Shown here in pieces: positions 55,666 through 64,000 of a DNA stretch of 64,000 nucleotides; position 1 is the first letter of the stretch, and each line of letters opens with the position of its first letter. The notes beneath the pieces were generated by a model. It worked only from the letters and a program-made list of their open reading frames with translations, had not been told where the DNA came from and searched no databases. The DNA is taken from positions 147,728,762 to 147,792,761 of the forward strand of contig NC_135718.1 in NCBI RefSeq assembly GCF_964656455.1, in the 5' to 3' direction. The translations under genes were made by a program, and so were the position numbers. Source of the DNA: Halichoerus grypus. Lineage: Eukaryota > Chordata > Mammalia > Carnivora > Phocidae.

Positions 55666-56149
55666 CTCTGGTCTCCAGAACCCCCTTCCCTTCGCAGGGA
55701 AGCTGGAAACACTTCTCCATTATTTCATGCCTCTATGAGGTAGGAGGGAAGAAAGAGCAGAGCATGGGGTCCAGGAGGGGAGGAGAGCCTGCTGGCTTTA
55801 ATTGTTCCCTGGGGGAAAGTTGGCTTTGCCTCCTTCCAGGAAGCATGAAGGTGCCCCTAATTTGTAGGTGAGATAAGACCTTCCCGTTCCGGAACACTGT
55901 GATAAGCTGCTGCAACGCTATTTTCATGAGCTAAAAGTACATTTTTCATGAAAATAGAACTAAAGCTAACAACAACAATAATAACGCAGAGAGATCTACA
56001 AAAAGCCATCCCCATCTCCCAGGAATAGCCATGACAGTGGAAGCCTTCAAGAAGTGGGCTGCAGAAGAGTCTGAATCACACTGGAAGATTCTGCCAATGC
56101 CTTTGGGTTCTTAGACATCCCTTAACAGACAGAGCTAGAATCCGGATTC
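55666..56149. other. Unique non-coding DNA
   Basis: Nothing recognised. AACAACAACAATAATAACGC near 55969 is a short A-rich run. Confidence 0.45.
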
Positions 56150-56290
56150 AGAGAACGAGGCTCAAGCCTTGATCCTAGCATGGAACAGCCTTCCTTGACG
56201 AAGTCACTCAACCTCTCCAGGACTCAGTTTCCCGACCAGTACCTGGCTCTAGTAATTTATGTCGAACTCCTGGTGCCAAGGGGATGATTG
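56150..56290 (+). mobile_element. Possible MIR fragment
   Basis: TTGACGAAGTCACTCAACCTCTCC and AGGACTCAGTTTCCCGACC match the most conserved MIR core on the plus strand. Flanking parts are eroded. Confidence 0.6.
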
Positions 56291-57282
56291 CCACAATATA
56301 CCTGTAAGTGCGTTTTTATTTCTTACTCAAGCTCGACACATGAGACTAAGTGGTTCTTAACCACAGATGCTATATAAAGTTTATTTACTTTCTGTATGAT
56401 AGGTAAGACGACATACGTATAAGAACAAAAAAGTTCCATTATTGAGCCCAATGCCTCAAATCTCTTTTGCCAATATAAGAAGGACCCTATCTCAGGAAGC
56501 TCATAGGAAAAGCACCCCCTTCCCATTTTAAGTGACTTCTGGATACGTGAGGCAATAATTCTCTTTCCATATTTATTATCCTTAGGAAGTAACATCTATA
56601 TACATTATACCAGAGAAGCAGGTCTATGAATCTAGAACATGTAAAGAAACATTTAAATACAGTCTTCTCAACCCAAGGGCTGGGGTCAGAGAAGTATCCT
56701 TGTCTGCCTTGACCAGACAGGATCCTTCTTCCTAGTGTCTGTCCATTCTGGTTTCCAATAATTTTAAAGCATTTTTTTAAACCTGCTTCTCAAAACTTAG
56801 GGCAAGCACTAAAGCATATATTTCCTTTGTTCTCCCTCAATTTTTCAGAATTCATAAAGCATAAGAGAGATCAAAGAATAAAGACAGTTCTTTTATTTCT
56901 GCAATACTTTCACAAAGTATCAAGAAACAGGGAAAACATGATGAAAATGCTATCTGCCAGAGATAGGTAGATCTATCTATAGAATCATCTACAAAAAGCA
57001 AAAAGTACGCTTGAGCTTGAGGAATTCACAAGGATATTCATAAGGCTGTTTTAAATGTAAGTCTAGCTGTTAGATATTCTGCACATAAACAACAGAAAAG
57101 AAATCTTAAGAATAACTATAAATCTTAAAGTGATCCCCCCATCGATACTAAAAAGAAGAAAATGGTGCACGGTACAACACAAGCACATATCAAAAGCAAA
57201 ACTTCATTTTACTATCACAGTGAGTTTGCAGACCAGGTTCAGCAGCCCTTAATTAGCTTACTCAGTGATGGATCCAAGCTAA

Positions 57283-57283
<1 letters not shown>
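56291..57283. other. AT-rich unique non-coding DNA
   Basis: No repeat or gene is recognised over about 1 kb. Open frames are under 91 codons. Confidence 0.5.
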
Positions 57284-57325
<42 letters not shown>

Positions 57326-57340
57326 CGCGCACGCGCACAC
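57284..57340. repeat. (TG)n(CG)n alternating tract, Z-DNA prone
   Basis: Fifty-seven bases of unbroken purine-pyrimidine alternation: TG repeats to 57317, then GCGCGCGCGCGCGC and ACGCGCACAC. CG repeats are the strongest Z-DNA formers, followed by TG/CA. Confidence 0.95.
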
Positions 57341-57380
57341 CAGCAGGTGGGGTGGTGATTCCTGATACATTAAGCAAGAT

Positions 57381-57575
57381 GATAGAGCAGAAAAGCTTTG
57401 ATTTGATTCACACAATCTGGGTTTGAATGCAAATTCTACTCCCACCTATGCAACCCCAAGCAAAGCACTGAGCCTCTCCACTTCGGCTCTCCCATTTGTA
57501 ACACACAGAAGATAATGACATGAACCCTGCTTGTCTCATTTGTTGTGTGAGTCAAGATAACAGAGGTGAAGCAAT
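57381..57575 (+). mobile_element. MIR SINE
   Basis: CACAATCTGGGTTTGAATGC, AATTCTACTCCCACCTATGC, AGCAAAGCACTGAGCCTCTCC, TGTAACACACAGAAGATAATG and GTTGTGTGAGTCAAG follow MIR order on the plus strand. Confidence 0.75.
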
Positions 57576-57638
57576 GTAGCCAGTTAGAAGGAGCACTGGC
57601 TTTGGAATCACAGGACCAGGCTTAAAAGTCTTATTTCA
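57576..57638 (+). mobile_element. Second MIR, 5' part of split copy
   Basis: TGTAGCCAGTTAGAAGGAGC and ACTGGCTTTGGAATCACAGGACC match the MIR 5' region. A short Can-SINE interrupts it, and sequence resumes at 57761. Confidence 0.65.
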
Positions 57639-57755
57639 GGGGCACCTGGCTGGCTCTGTCAGTAGAACATGGGACTCTCGATCTCAGGGTTGTGAGTTCG
57701 AGCCCCAGGCTGGATGTAGAGATGACTTAGAAATAAAATCTTTGAGAAAAAAAAG
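57639..57755 (+). mobile_element. Short tRNA-type Can-SINE in a MIR
   Basis: Only the tRNA-related part is present: GGGGCACCTGGCTGGCTCTG, TCAGTAGAACATGGGACTC (A box), GGTTGTGAGTTCGAGCCCCA (B box GTTCGAGCC) and GTAGAGATGACTTAG, then an A-rich tail. AAAAGTCTTA at 57624-57633 recurs at 57751-57760. This is the old, short SINEC form lacking the CT-rich middle. Confidence 0.9.
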
Positions 57756-57760
57756 TCTTA

Positions 57761-57870
57761 CTTTGGACACTTTCTATAGGAAGCCAGGCAAATTCCTTGA
57801 AATGCTGGGTTTCCTCTTCTATAGAACAGGGCTCTCTCTTCTGCCTCAGGATACCCTGATGGCACTCAAG
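57761..57870 (+). mobile_element. Second MIR, 3' part of split copy
   Basis: GGAAGCCAGGCAAATTCCTTG, AATGCTGGGTTTCCTCTTC and TATAGAACAGGGCTC continue the MIR on the plus strand past the SINE. Confidence 0.55.
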
Positions 57871-58519
57871 TGACAGAACACCTGATGGGACATCTGGAAG
57901 CTGCACACCACTCCACAGATGCTAATCGGGGTCATGCAAGTGTAAGTTATTACCATCCGCTTACTGATTTATATCCGGCAACCAAAAGGTGACGAGGGTC
58001 GTAGAATCACCACTCCCTTAGAGGCTTTCCTCCTGCTTTTACGCTCTTCCCCAGGACAGGCGTAGTGAACAGCTCTCCACGTTGGAAGGCTCACAGCCTG
58101 GCTTCCGAGCAGAACTGAAGTATGGGAACACAGCAGCAGGAAGAACAAGCCTCGAGCCCCTGAGCTGCTCTGTCCTTGCAGGAATCCCACCAGCGAGGAA
58201 GGCAGGTGTGAGGTGAGCAGAAAAGGAAAGGGAAGAACTTCTTTCCTCCCATTCAAGTGGTTTCCCGGTGAGGGGCTGCTGTCCATGGTGGCCCCCGCAC
58301 GGCAGCCACCCCGGCGTTTACGCCCTAGAGCACCCCCTTCTGATGCCCCAGCCTCCAATTCCACCTGCAGCATGAGGAAGGAGGGGGCTCCCTAATAGTA
58401 GCAGGAAAATGCATATGGGACGTGGTTATCCTTAACACACACGATTAGTTTTGCTTTTTTTGTTTTATATCCAACTTTGAGAATTGATAGAAAACAGCAG
58501 CTATGAAGTGACTAGAAGT
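57871..58519. other. Unique non-coding DNA
   Basis: No gene or repeat recognised. A minus-strand open frame of 134 codons (57969-58373) has no domain and overlaps a plus-strand frame. GC-rich near 58280-58340. Confidence 0.45.
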
Positions 58520-58690
58520 CATCATTCCGAAAATAAAAGTTCCTTGAGGTCAGGCTTTTTTTCTTCCCCTGCTTTGTTTACTAATGTCTTCCAAGCACTG
58601 AGAACAGTGCCTGGCAGCTAGGAGATGCTCAATAAATATTTATTAAATGAACAGATGATAAATGGACAGACAGATGGGCAGACAGAGGGG
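58520..58690 (+). mobile_element. L2 LINE 3' end
   Basis: TCCTTGAGGTCAGGCTTTTTTTC, GAACAGTGCCTGGCAGCTAGG and GCTCAATAAATATTTATTAAATG are the L2 3' end on the plus strand, followed by GATGGACAGACAG-type simple sequence. Confidence 0.82.
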
Positions 58691-59592
58691 AGGATGGATG
58701 GATGAATGAGGTCCTTCCTGTGGGTCCAGGAAGAGCAGTACCAAAACCATTCTGTTTCTAACCACCTGCAAAGACAGTGAGTGATCCCAAAATGCAATTT
58801 ATGAGCCATTTTCTCACCAATTCAGAATAACAAGAAGGGCCAGTTTGAATTAGGGATGACTGTCTAAGAGAGTATGTTCATAGAAAAGTCAGATGATTTC
58901 TTCCCATTTCTTTTCATTGGGCTTACAACATCCATGGTGGAGCATATCTGTTTTAATAAATCTCTAAGAAAGAAATACTGTCCTTGTATGGAAGTGACAT
59001 ATTAACACATTTTTATTGAGCATCTACATTATATACCAGGAAAATATGTGAACGCACTCTTTTGTTTGCCTGGACACTTAAAACATTCCCCCAAAGTCTT
59101 CCTAATAGTATTAATTTATTTAACAAGTCTCTTTATTTCTGAGTCAGTATTTTTACCAGCAAAGACAAAGGTACATCTGAGTTTCTCAGGAAAAAAGATC
59201 AAAACTTTGTGAATAGCAGAGTTTAAATGAATGCATCTCTTGCCAATTTGGTTTTTGTTGACTTTGGGTTTTTTTTTTCCTATCCTTGGCTACACCTCAT
59301 GGTTCATTTCATTACTTCTTCTTTGTCCTTAAAGCTCTTTGTCACCCGTCTTGCAACCAAGCGCTGGCTTCATGCAATCACTGAGTTTCTGTCTGCCTGT
59401 TCCCAGCCTGCTGAGGAAAATCACACAACCAAGTCTTCACTTGTATTCTACATACTGGTCTGGAACGAAACCTAGCAAGCTGCTGAAGGTGCCGAAGCTG
59501 GAGTTCTCCCCTCACAGGCGTTGAGCCTTGATGAGCGACTGTAATGTATCTATGTACAGCTCTGTCTCTAAGAGGCAGCTATAATTAACTCC
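58691..59592. other. Unique non-coding DNA
   Basis: AT-rich to about 59280. ACATTTTTATTGAGCATCTAC near 59008 may be a fragment of an old repeat. No gene. Confidence 0.45.
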
Positions 59593-59603
59593 ACAATTAA
59601 TAT

Positions 59604-59729
59604 TTTATTTTATTACGATTTTTTAAAGTTTTATTTATTTAAGTGATCTCTACACCAAACGTGGGGCTCAAACTCACAACCCCAAGATCAAGAGTCGCAT
59701 GCACTCTTGACTAAGCCAGCCACACCCCT
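59604..59729 (-). mobile_element. Short tRNA-type Can-SINE with 11-bp duplication
   Basis: Minus-strand, tRNA-part-only copy: GGGGTGTGGCTGGCTTAG as the head (mutated), CAAACTCACAACCCCAAG as the B box reversed, GTGATCTCTACACC and an A-rich tail at the left. ACAATTAATAT flanks it at 59593-59603 and 59730-59740. Confidence 0.92.
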
Positions 59730-59766
59730 ACAATTAATATGTTAAATCATCTAAGTCAAAAGATTT

Positions 59767-59976
59767 GGGGCACCTGGGTGGCTCAATTGGTTGAGCATCC
59801 GACTCTTGGTTTTGTCTCAGGTCGTGATCTCAGGGTCATGGGACTGAGCCCCGCATCGGGCTCTGTGCTCAGTGAGGAGTCTGCTTGAGATCCTCTCCCT
59901 CTCTCTCTCTCTCTGCCCCTTCCCCTGCTCATGTGCTCTTTCTCTCTCTAAATAAGATAAAAAATAAAATAAAACA
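59767..59976 (+). mobile_element. Can-SINE with 14-bp target-site duplication
   Basis: Plus-strand copy of the form CATCCGACTCTTGGTTTTGTC, with a long CT repeat and a tail AAGATAAAAAATAAAATAAAAC. AAGTCAAAAGATTT flanks it at 59753-59766 and 59977-59990. It lies head to head with the minus-strand SINE, with 37 bp between them. Confidence 0.96.
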
Positions 59977-60060
59977 AAGTCAAAAGATTTATTTTAAATG
60001 CCTAACTTTTCAACTTCTTTCTCATTTATATACCTTCTGATTTTTATTCCCTATAGTTAA

Positions 60061-60132
60061 AATATACACATGTATGTATGTGTGTGGGTATGTGCATACA
60101 CATGCGTGGACACACATGTGAACACGCACAGG

Positions 60133-60165
<33 letters not shown>
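60061..60165. repeat. TG- and CA-rich imperfect repeat
   Basis: TGTATGTATGTGTGTGGGTATG on the left passes to ACACACATGTGAACACGC and then pure CA at 60136-60165. Confidence 0.9.
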
Positions 60166-60167
<2 letters not shown>

Positions 60168-60413
60168 CATTTTCTATTCCCTGAGCATGAAGGAAAAGAA
60201 CACAACCAGTTTTCTTTTTCCTAGTTCTCAGGTTGTAAGAGAAAAGGTTTAAATTTTTTAAAGTGCCGGGCCCGCACATAGCAGGTGCTCCACAAATGTC
60301 TGTGGAAGGGTAGAAGAAGCACAAAGAGAGTGTAAGTAACATACAGAAACTCGAGGAATAGAGTGTTCAACTTAGGGAAGAGAAGATGAAGGGATAAAAA
60401 CAGTGGTCCTTCA

Positions 60414-60613
60414 GGGGCGCCTGGGTTGCTCAGTCAGTTAAGTGTCTGCCTTCGGCTCAGGTCATAATCCCAGCGTCCTGGGATTGAGCCCCACGTCGGG
60501 CTCCCTGCTCAGCGGGGAGTCTGCTTCTCCCTCTGCCTGCCCTCCCCCGTTCATGCTCTCTCTCTCTCTGTCAAATAAATAAATAAATAAAATCTTAAAA
60601 AAAAAAAAAAAAA
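60414..60613 (+). mobile_element. Can-SINE with decayed target-site duplication
   Basis: Plus-strand copy, head GGGGCGCCTGGGTTGCTCAG, body CATAATCCCAGCGTCCTGGG and GGGCTCCCTGCTCAGCGGGG, tail AATAAATAAATAAATAAAATC plus A16. CAGTGGTCCTTCA (60401-60413) and CAGTGGTCTTCAA (from 60616) are similar but not identical. Confidence 0.96.
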
Positions 60614-61365
60614 GACAGTGGTCTTCAAATTATTTGAGCGGCTGTCGTGCAGAGGAGCAAAGGATTTGTTTGACACAATGTCCAAGGGGAGACCTCAGAG
60701 AGATGAGCTTAAAGTTTCACTGAGGGAGATTCAGTCCATCAGGAGAAAACACAGCCTGTGTGATGTGCATAATATCCTAACAACTTTCAGTTAAGTAATA
60801 ATTATCTCGAAGACTCCTTAATTTGAGACGGAAGAATTCTGTGCTCTTGCTACCGACCTCTAGGAGGATTCAGGCAAAATCTAGCCGACATTAGCCAGTC
60901 CTATGGCAACTGGTTGTACTGGGAAGTCCACTCCTTGGGTAGGAGTTTAAAATTGGATCTCTTCTGACTCTGTATTTCTAAAACTGTTCATGTCCTCTCT
61001 TCCAGGTAACCCCCAAACAAGCTTAATTTGCTTAAAAAAAAAAAGCAAATGAATATAATAAATGCTTGTTTTATGAGCTTCTAAATATAATTTTTTAGTA
61101 ATTAATTTCTAGTTCCTTATGGAATATGCATTGGACCCTCTGCCTGAGAACAGGCTTTCCTTCTGCATTGGGGAAACCATCCAGGTCCTCCCCACCACCA
61201 ACATACACACAGACAGGTAGGGGCCAGATCTCCACATGCGATGAAGTAACGCATCTGCTCTACTCTGAGGTCTCATTCCCACCAGGAAGGAAGAAACCAC
61301 TAATTGATTTCACATCATCACTGGTATTTCCAATGACACATTCCTTGCCCAACTAAGATCAGATC

Positions 61366-61369
<4 letters not shown>
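60614..61369. other. Unique non-coding DNA
   Basis: No gene or repeat recognised. An A-run lies at 61034-61043. Confidence 0.5.

Positions 61370-61400
<31 letters not shown>
61370..61400. repeat. (TG)n microsatellite
   Basis: Pure TG, fifteen units. Confidence 0.97.
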
Positions 61401-61402
<2 letters not shown>

Positions 61403-61605
61403 AAGCATGAGCTTGGAGTCAGAAGACCTAATTTGTGAAATCCATCCCATTATTTCCTTCCTCTGGGCCTCAGATTTGCCATCTTTAAGATGGGGTGAGA
61501 TCTGTGTCTGTCCCAAGAACCTACTTCACAGAGTTGGTTACGCAGATCAAATGAGAACACGAACGTTAATGGAAACCCTCTAGTGCTATTAGTCACAGGT
61601 GGGGG
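61401..61605 (+). mobile_element. MIR SINE
   Basis: AGCTTGGAGTCAGAAGACC, TTCCTCTGGGCCTCAGATTTGCC, ATCTTTAAGATGGGGTGAG, CTTCACAGAGTTGGTTACG and GATCAAATGAGAACACG follow MIR on the plus strand. Confidence 0.82.
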
Positions 61606-63794
61606 AGTGTTTTTCAGGCAAATCTTGAAAATAGCTACAAAAGTAGCAGTAAATTTCATCTTTTAATTACTTAGACAATAATTACATGAATATAGGCAGT
61701 CTGCTTGACTTTTTCTTAAAAGGCAATGTGAGGTCTCAGATCCAATGATTTTCAATTTTCTTCTAGAGGCTGACAATCTGATGAGCTCATAACATGACCT
61801 TAAAAATAAAAAAGGTCCCAAAGGACTGCCAACTATTAGTGAAAACCAAGATGACCGCATACACCGTGTCCCATCACGCACTTCTGAAGGAGCCCTTCGA
61901 CTACCTCCTACCTCTACATGTCTCCTACCAAGGTCCCTAAGTCCTAGCAGTGACCACCTGCCTCTCCAGTGGCCACCGCACTAGACTGGCTCCCTGCTTG
62001 CCTCATGAGTCATTTTCTCCCTTTCAAAGTGCCCACAGAGTTCGACAAGGGCTTCTGAGTCCTCCTTCTCCTCACCATCATCTCCTGCCTGGGTATCATT
62101 CATCAACCGAATAAAAAGCCCAGCCCAGGAAACAAAACATTTGATGTGGTTAATTAAGAGCATGGAAGCCATGTAATCTTTAGGGGGAGGATGAGGAGTG
62201 GGAGGAAACCCTATGGAAGCTTTTTATAGTTATTGGCAAGCCAGTTTCTCAAAACATTGGTCTGGGCACAAGAAGATACACGAAGAATGTGATGTAGTTT
62301 ATTTCTCCCCCAGACTACGTGAAGACAGTTCCCTTACCATTGACTGGATTTCTTTGCCATTTTAGATAAATCTAAATTAAAATGACCTTAGCGCTCCTTC
62401 TATCTTCAGATAGGTACCCACCCTGGAGTCTGGAAGATAGCAAGTCCTAATCAACAGAGGACATATCAGCAGCAAAACCAGTTGTCTGTAACACTGGCCC
62501 TGCAGACCAGACTCAAGGGAGGGGCTTGTGGAGATGGTACCCTTAACTTTGGTCTCCTTAGCGCTGTGTTGGTAGTAGTAAAGACTGCAGAAAAGGAAAC
62601 AATCTCTGGCTGATAAAGTATCTCCCACTGGTTGAGCTCAGAGGCAACTGAAAAGAAGAGCGCCACCTCTAGGGGGCCACCCAGCCAGACCACCAGGGGT
62701 TAAGGGAACTAATGTCCTGGATTGGAACTAACCAGAACCCACCCTATAGAGAAGACACAGAAACCTGCCCTCTTCCTTGGACCCCTCTGCCCTCCTCCCA
62801 ACAAGTGCCAGACAACCAGGTTGCTTTAATGCCCCTTTTCACCCCAAAAAACCATGAGTGTTGAGAAGAATCACCCCTTCAACAACCCACAACCCCCATC
62901 TCCCACTTTCTGACAACACACTCGATCACAGGAATCTTCTTTAAGAAATAGTTATTTTGCTCCAATAGTTATTAGTGTATACATCAGCTAATGAAAACCA
63001 ACAGATTACAAAACATAGCTTAACGTATGGCAAGGATTAAAGTCCGCTTCCCCCTAGATGGCCTGTGGCAGAGGGGTGACTGTCCTGGGATTTTTCACTC
63101 AAGGCCCTGGCCACCAGCTCACGTTCTCAACCAGGAGCGTGAAGAAGGCCAACAGCTTTGCTCATCAAAAATGCAATTTCCCATACACGAAGGCAATATC
63201 ACAAAACTATTTTCTTTCATTGCCAAACGAATTGTGTTTGGTAATCTGAAAGCATCATAAATTGTAGTCACAGACCCAAAAAGGATCATGCCTTAGATAC
63301 AGGCTGTGATGCCCAGAGAGCACCGGGTGGATATCAATGGGCTGGCTGCTGCCGGGACACGGGCAAAGGGGTGCAGATCCTGGGAGCTGAGTCCATAATC
63401 TCACCTTCGGGTCTGCCTCCTGGATTGCTCTGTATGTTTCACGAGCCCATTTCCTCACCCTCTAGAAACAGACGCATCCATGTGCGGTAAACAACTTCAC
63501 TGGTTAACTCCCCTTTCACTCACACTTCCTCTGTAAGAAAGCCGCAGAGCTTCCCCACTATCAACCACATCTAGCCTGCAAGCCTGCCTTGAATGAATGC
63601 ATGCTGGAATGGAAAGAGCACGCCTTCACACAGACGTAGGTGTTATCCATCATCACGTATACTTTCTATAAAATGGGCCAGTACTACTGAGTGGATAGGG
63701 CTGTTGGTGAACTAAAGGACAAAATACATATGTGAACTACCTACTTTAAATTCTCTTTGTCTCCTTTCCATAATCTGACCCTATTCATCTTATC
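61606..63794. other. Unique non-coding DNA
   Basis: About 2.2 kb without a recognised gene or repeat. Open frames are under 84 codons. Moderate AT content throughout. Confidence 0.5.
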
Positions 63795-64000
63795 TGTCTT
63801 AGTCTATTCGAGCTGCTATAATGAAAATACCGTAGACTGGTAGCCATCAGTCTACAAACAAGAGAAATTTACTTCTTACCCTTCTGGAGGCTGAGAAGTC
63901 CCAGATCAGGTGCCAGGGGATTTGGTGTCTGGGGAGAGCCTGCTTCCTGGTTCACAGATGGATGGCTATCCTTCCATTCTGTCCTCACATAGCAGAAGGG
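63795..64000 (-). mobile_element. MLT1-type ERVL-MaLR LTR, cut by window end
   Basis: Read in reverse, the sequence is the 3' part of an MLT1 LTR: TGTCTTAGTCTATTCGAGCTGC at the left is the reverse of the LTR end, then ATACCGTAGACTGGTAG, CTTCTGGAGGCTGAGAAGTC, CTGCTTCCTGGTTCACAG and GTCCTCACATAGCAGAAGGG. It runs off the window. An old solo-LTR-like fragment with no coding content here. Confidence 0.85.

Noticed and set aside
57639..57755. tRNA gene
   Set aside because: A and B box-like words are present, but the body is a SINE with an A-rich tail and target-site duplication, and no cloverleaf with an anticodon arm is convincing.
4141..60613. Interspersed repeats as a CRISPR array
   Set aside because: The repeats are dispersed SINEs on both strands with different target-site duplications in vertebrate DNA. 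There is no regular spacer pattern.
1..64000. Bacterial, phage or plasmid genes
   Set aside because: Carnivore SINEs, MIR, L2, MER and L1 copies occur across the full length, and no long prokaryote-like frames or ribosome-binding patterns exist.

Overview
This is about 64 kb of vertebrate nuclear DNA, and I find no protein-coding gene I can defend. The host is a carnivoran mammal. Seventeen copies of the tRNA-derived carnivore SINE (Can-SINE/SINEC; head GGGGCGCCTGGGTGGCTCAG) are spread across both strands, many with clear target-site duplications. Their bodies match the form I associate with bears, seals and mustelids. I see none of the canid head form (GGGATCCCTGGGTGGCGC) and none of the felid tail insert (GACAGCTCAGAGCC). 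An arctoid carnivore is therefore my best inference, not a proof. No open frame looks like a conserved domain except a fragment of LINE-1 ORF2 at 50445-50632.

Layout. 1-8 kb: unique DNA, an old L1 3' end (1435-2092), three SINEs and an ancient repeat-like tract. 8.03-8.48 kb: a probable conserved developmental enhancer with four TAATTA cores one helical turn apart. 9.5-15 kb: MIRs and three SINEs. 15.77-15.97 kb: another AT-rich enhancer-like block. 17.5-22.2 kb: L2, SINE, Tigger-type MITE, MER5 and MIR. 25.74-27.54 kb: three enhancer-like blocks, one with an 18-bp perfect palindrome and one with a paired GATA inverted repeat. 27.5-31.4 kb: GC-richer DNA. 31.41-31.99 kb: a degenerate CACACT satellite. 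34-40 kb: SINEs, MER20, TG/TGTC repeats, a U6 snRNA pseudogene, MER5 and a TA repeat. 40.77-41.33 kb: a CpG-rich block touching an AT-rich enhancer-like block. 42-49 kb: MIRs and old repeats. 50.4-51.1 kb: a young 5'-truncated L1 with a 16-bp target-site duplication. 51.57-52.66 kb: a chain of four enhancer-like blocks. 53.6-64 kb: SINEs, MIRs, microsatellites and an MLT1 LTR cut by the window end.

Overall the window reads as a gene desert or a large intron holding several putative cis-regulatory elements, with ordinary mammalian repeats between them. The enhancer calls rest on base composition, motif clustering and lack of recognisable repeats. Cross-species alignment would decide them. I found no CRISPR array, operon, defence system or other new molecular system. 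The most notable signals are the helically phased homeodomain array and its 14-bp echo 44 kb away, the paired-GATA block, and a 57-bp uninterrupted Z-DNA-prone tract.
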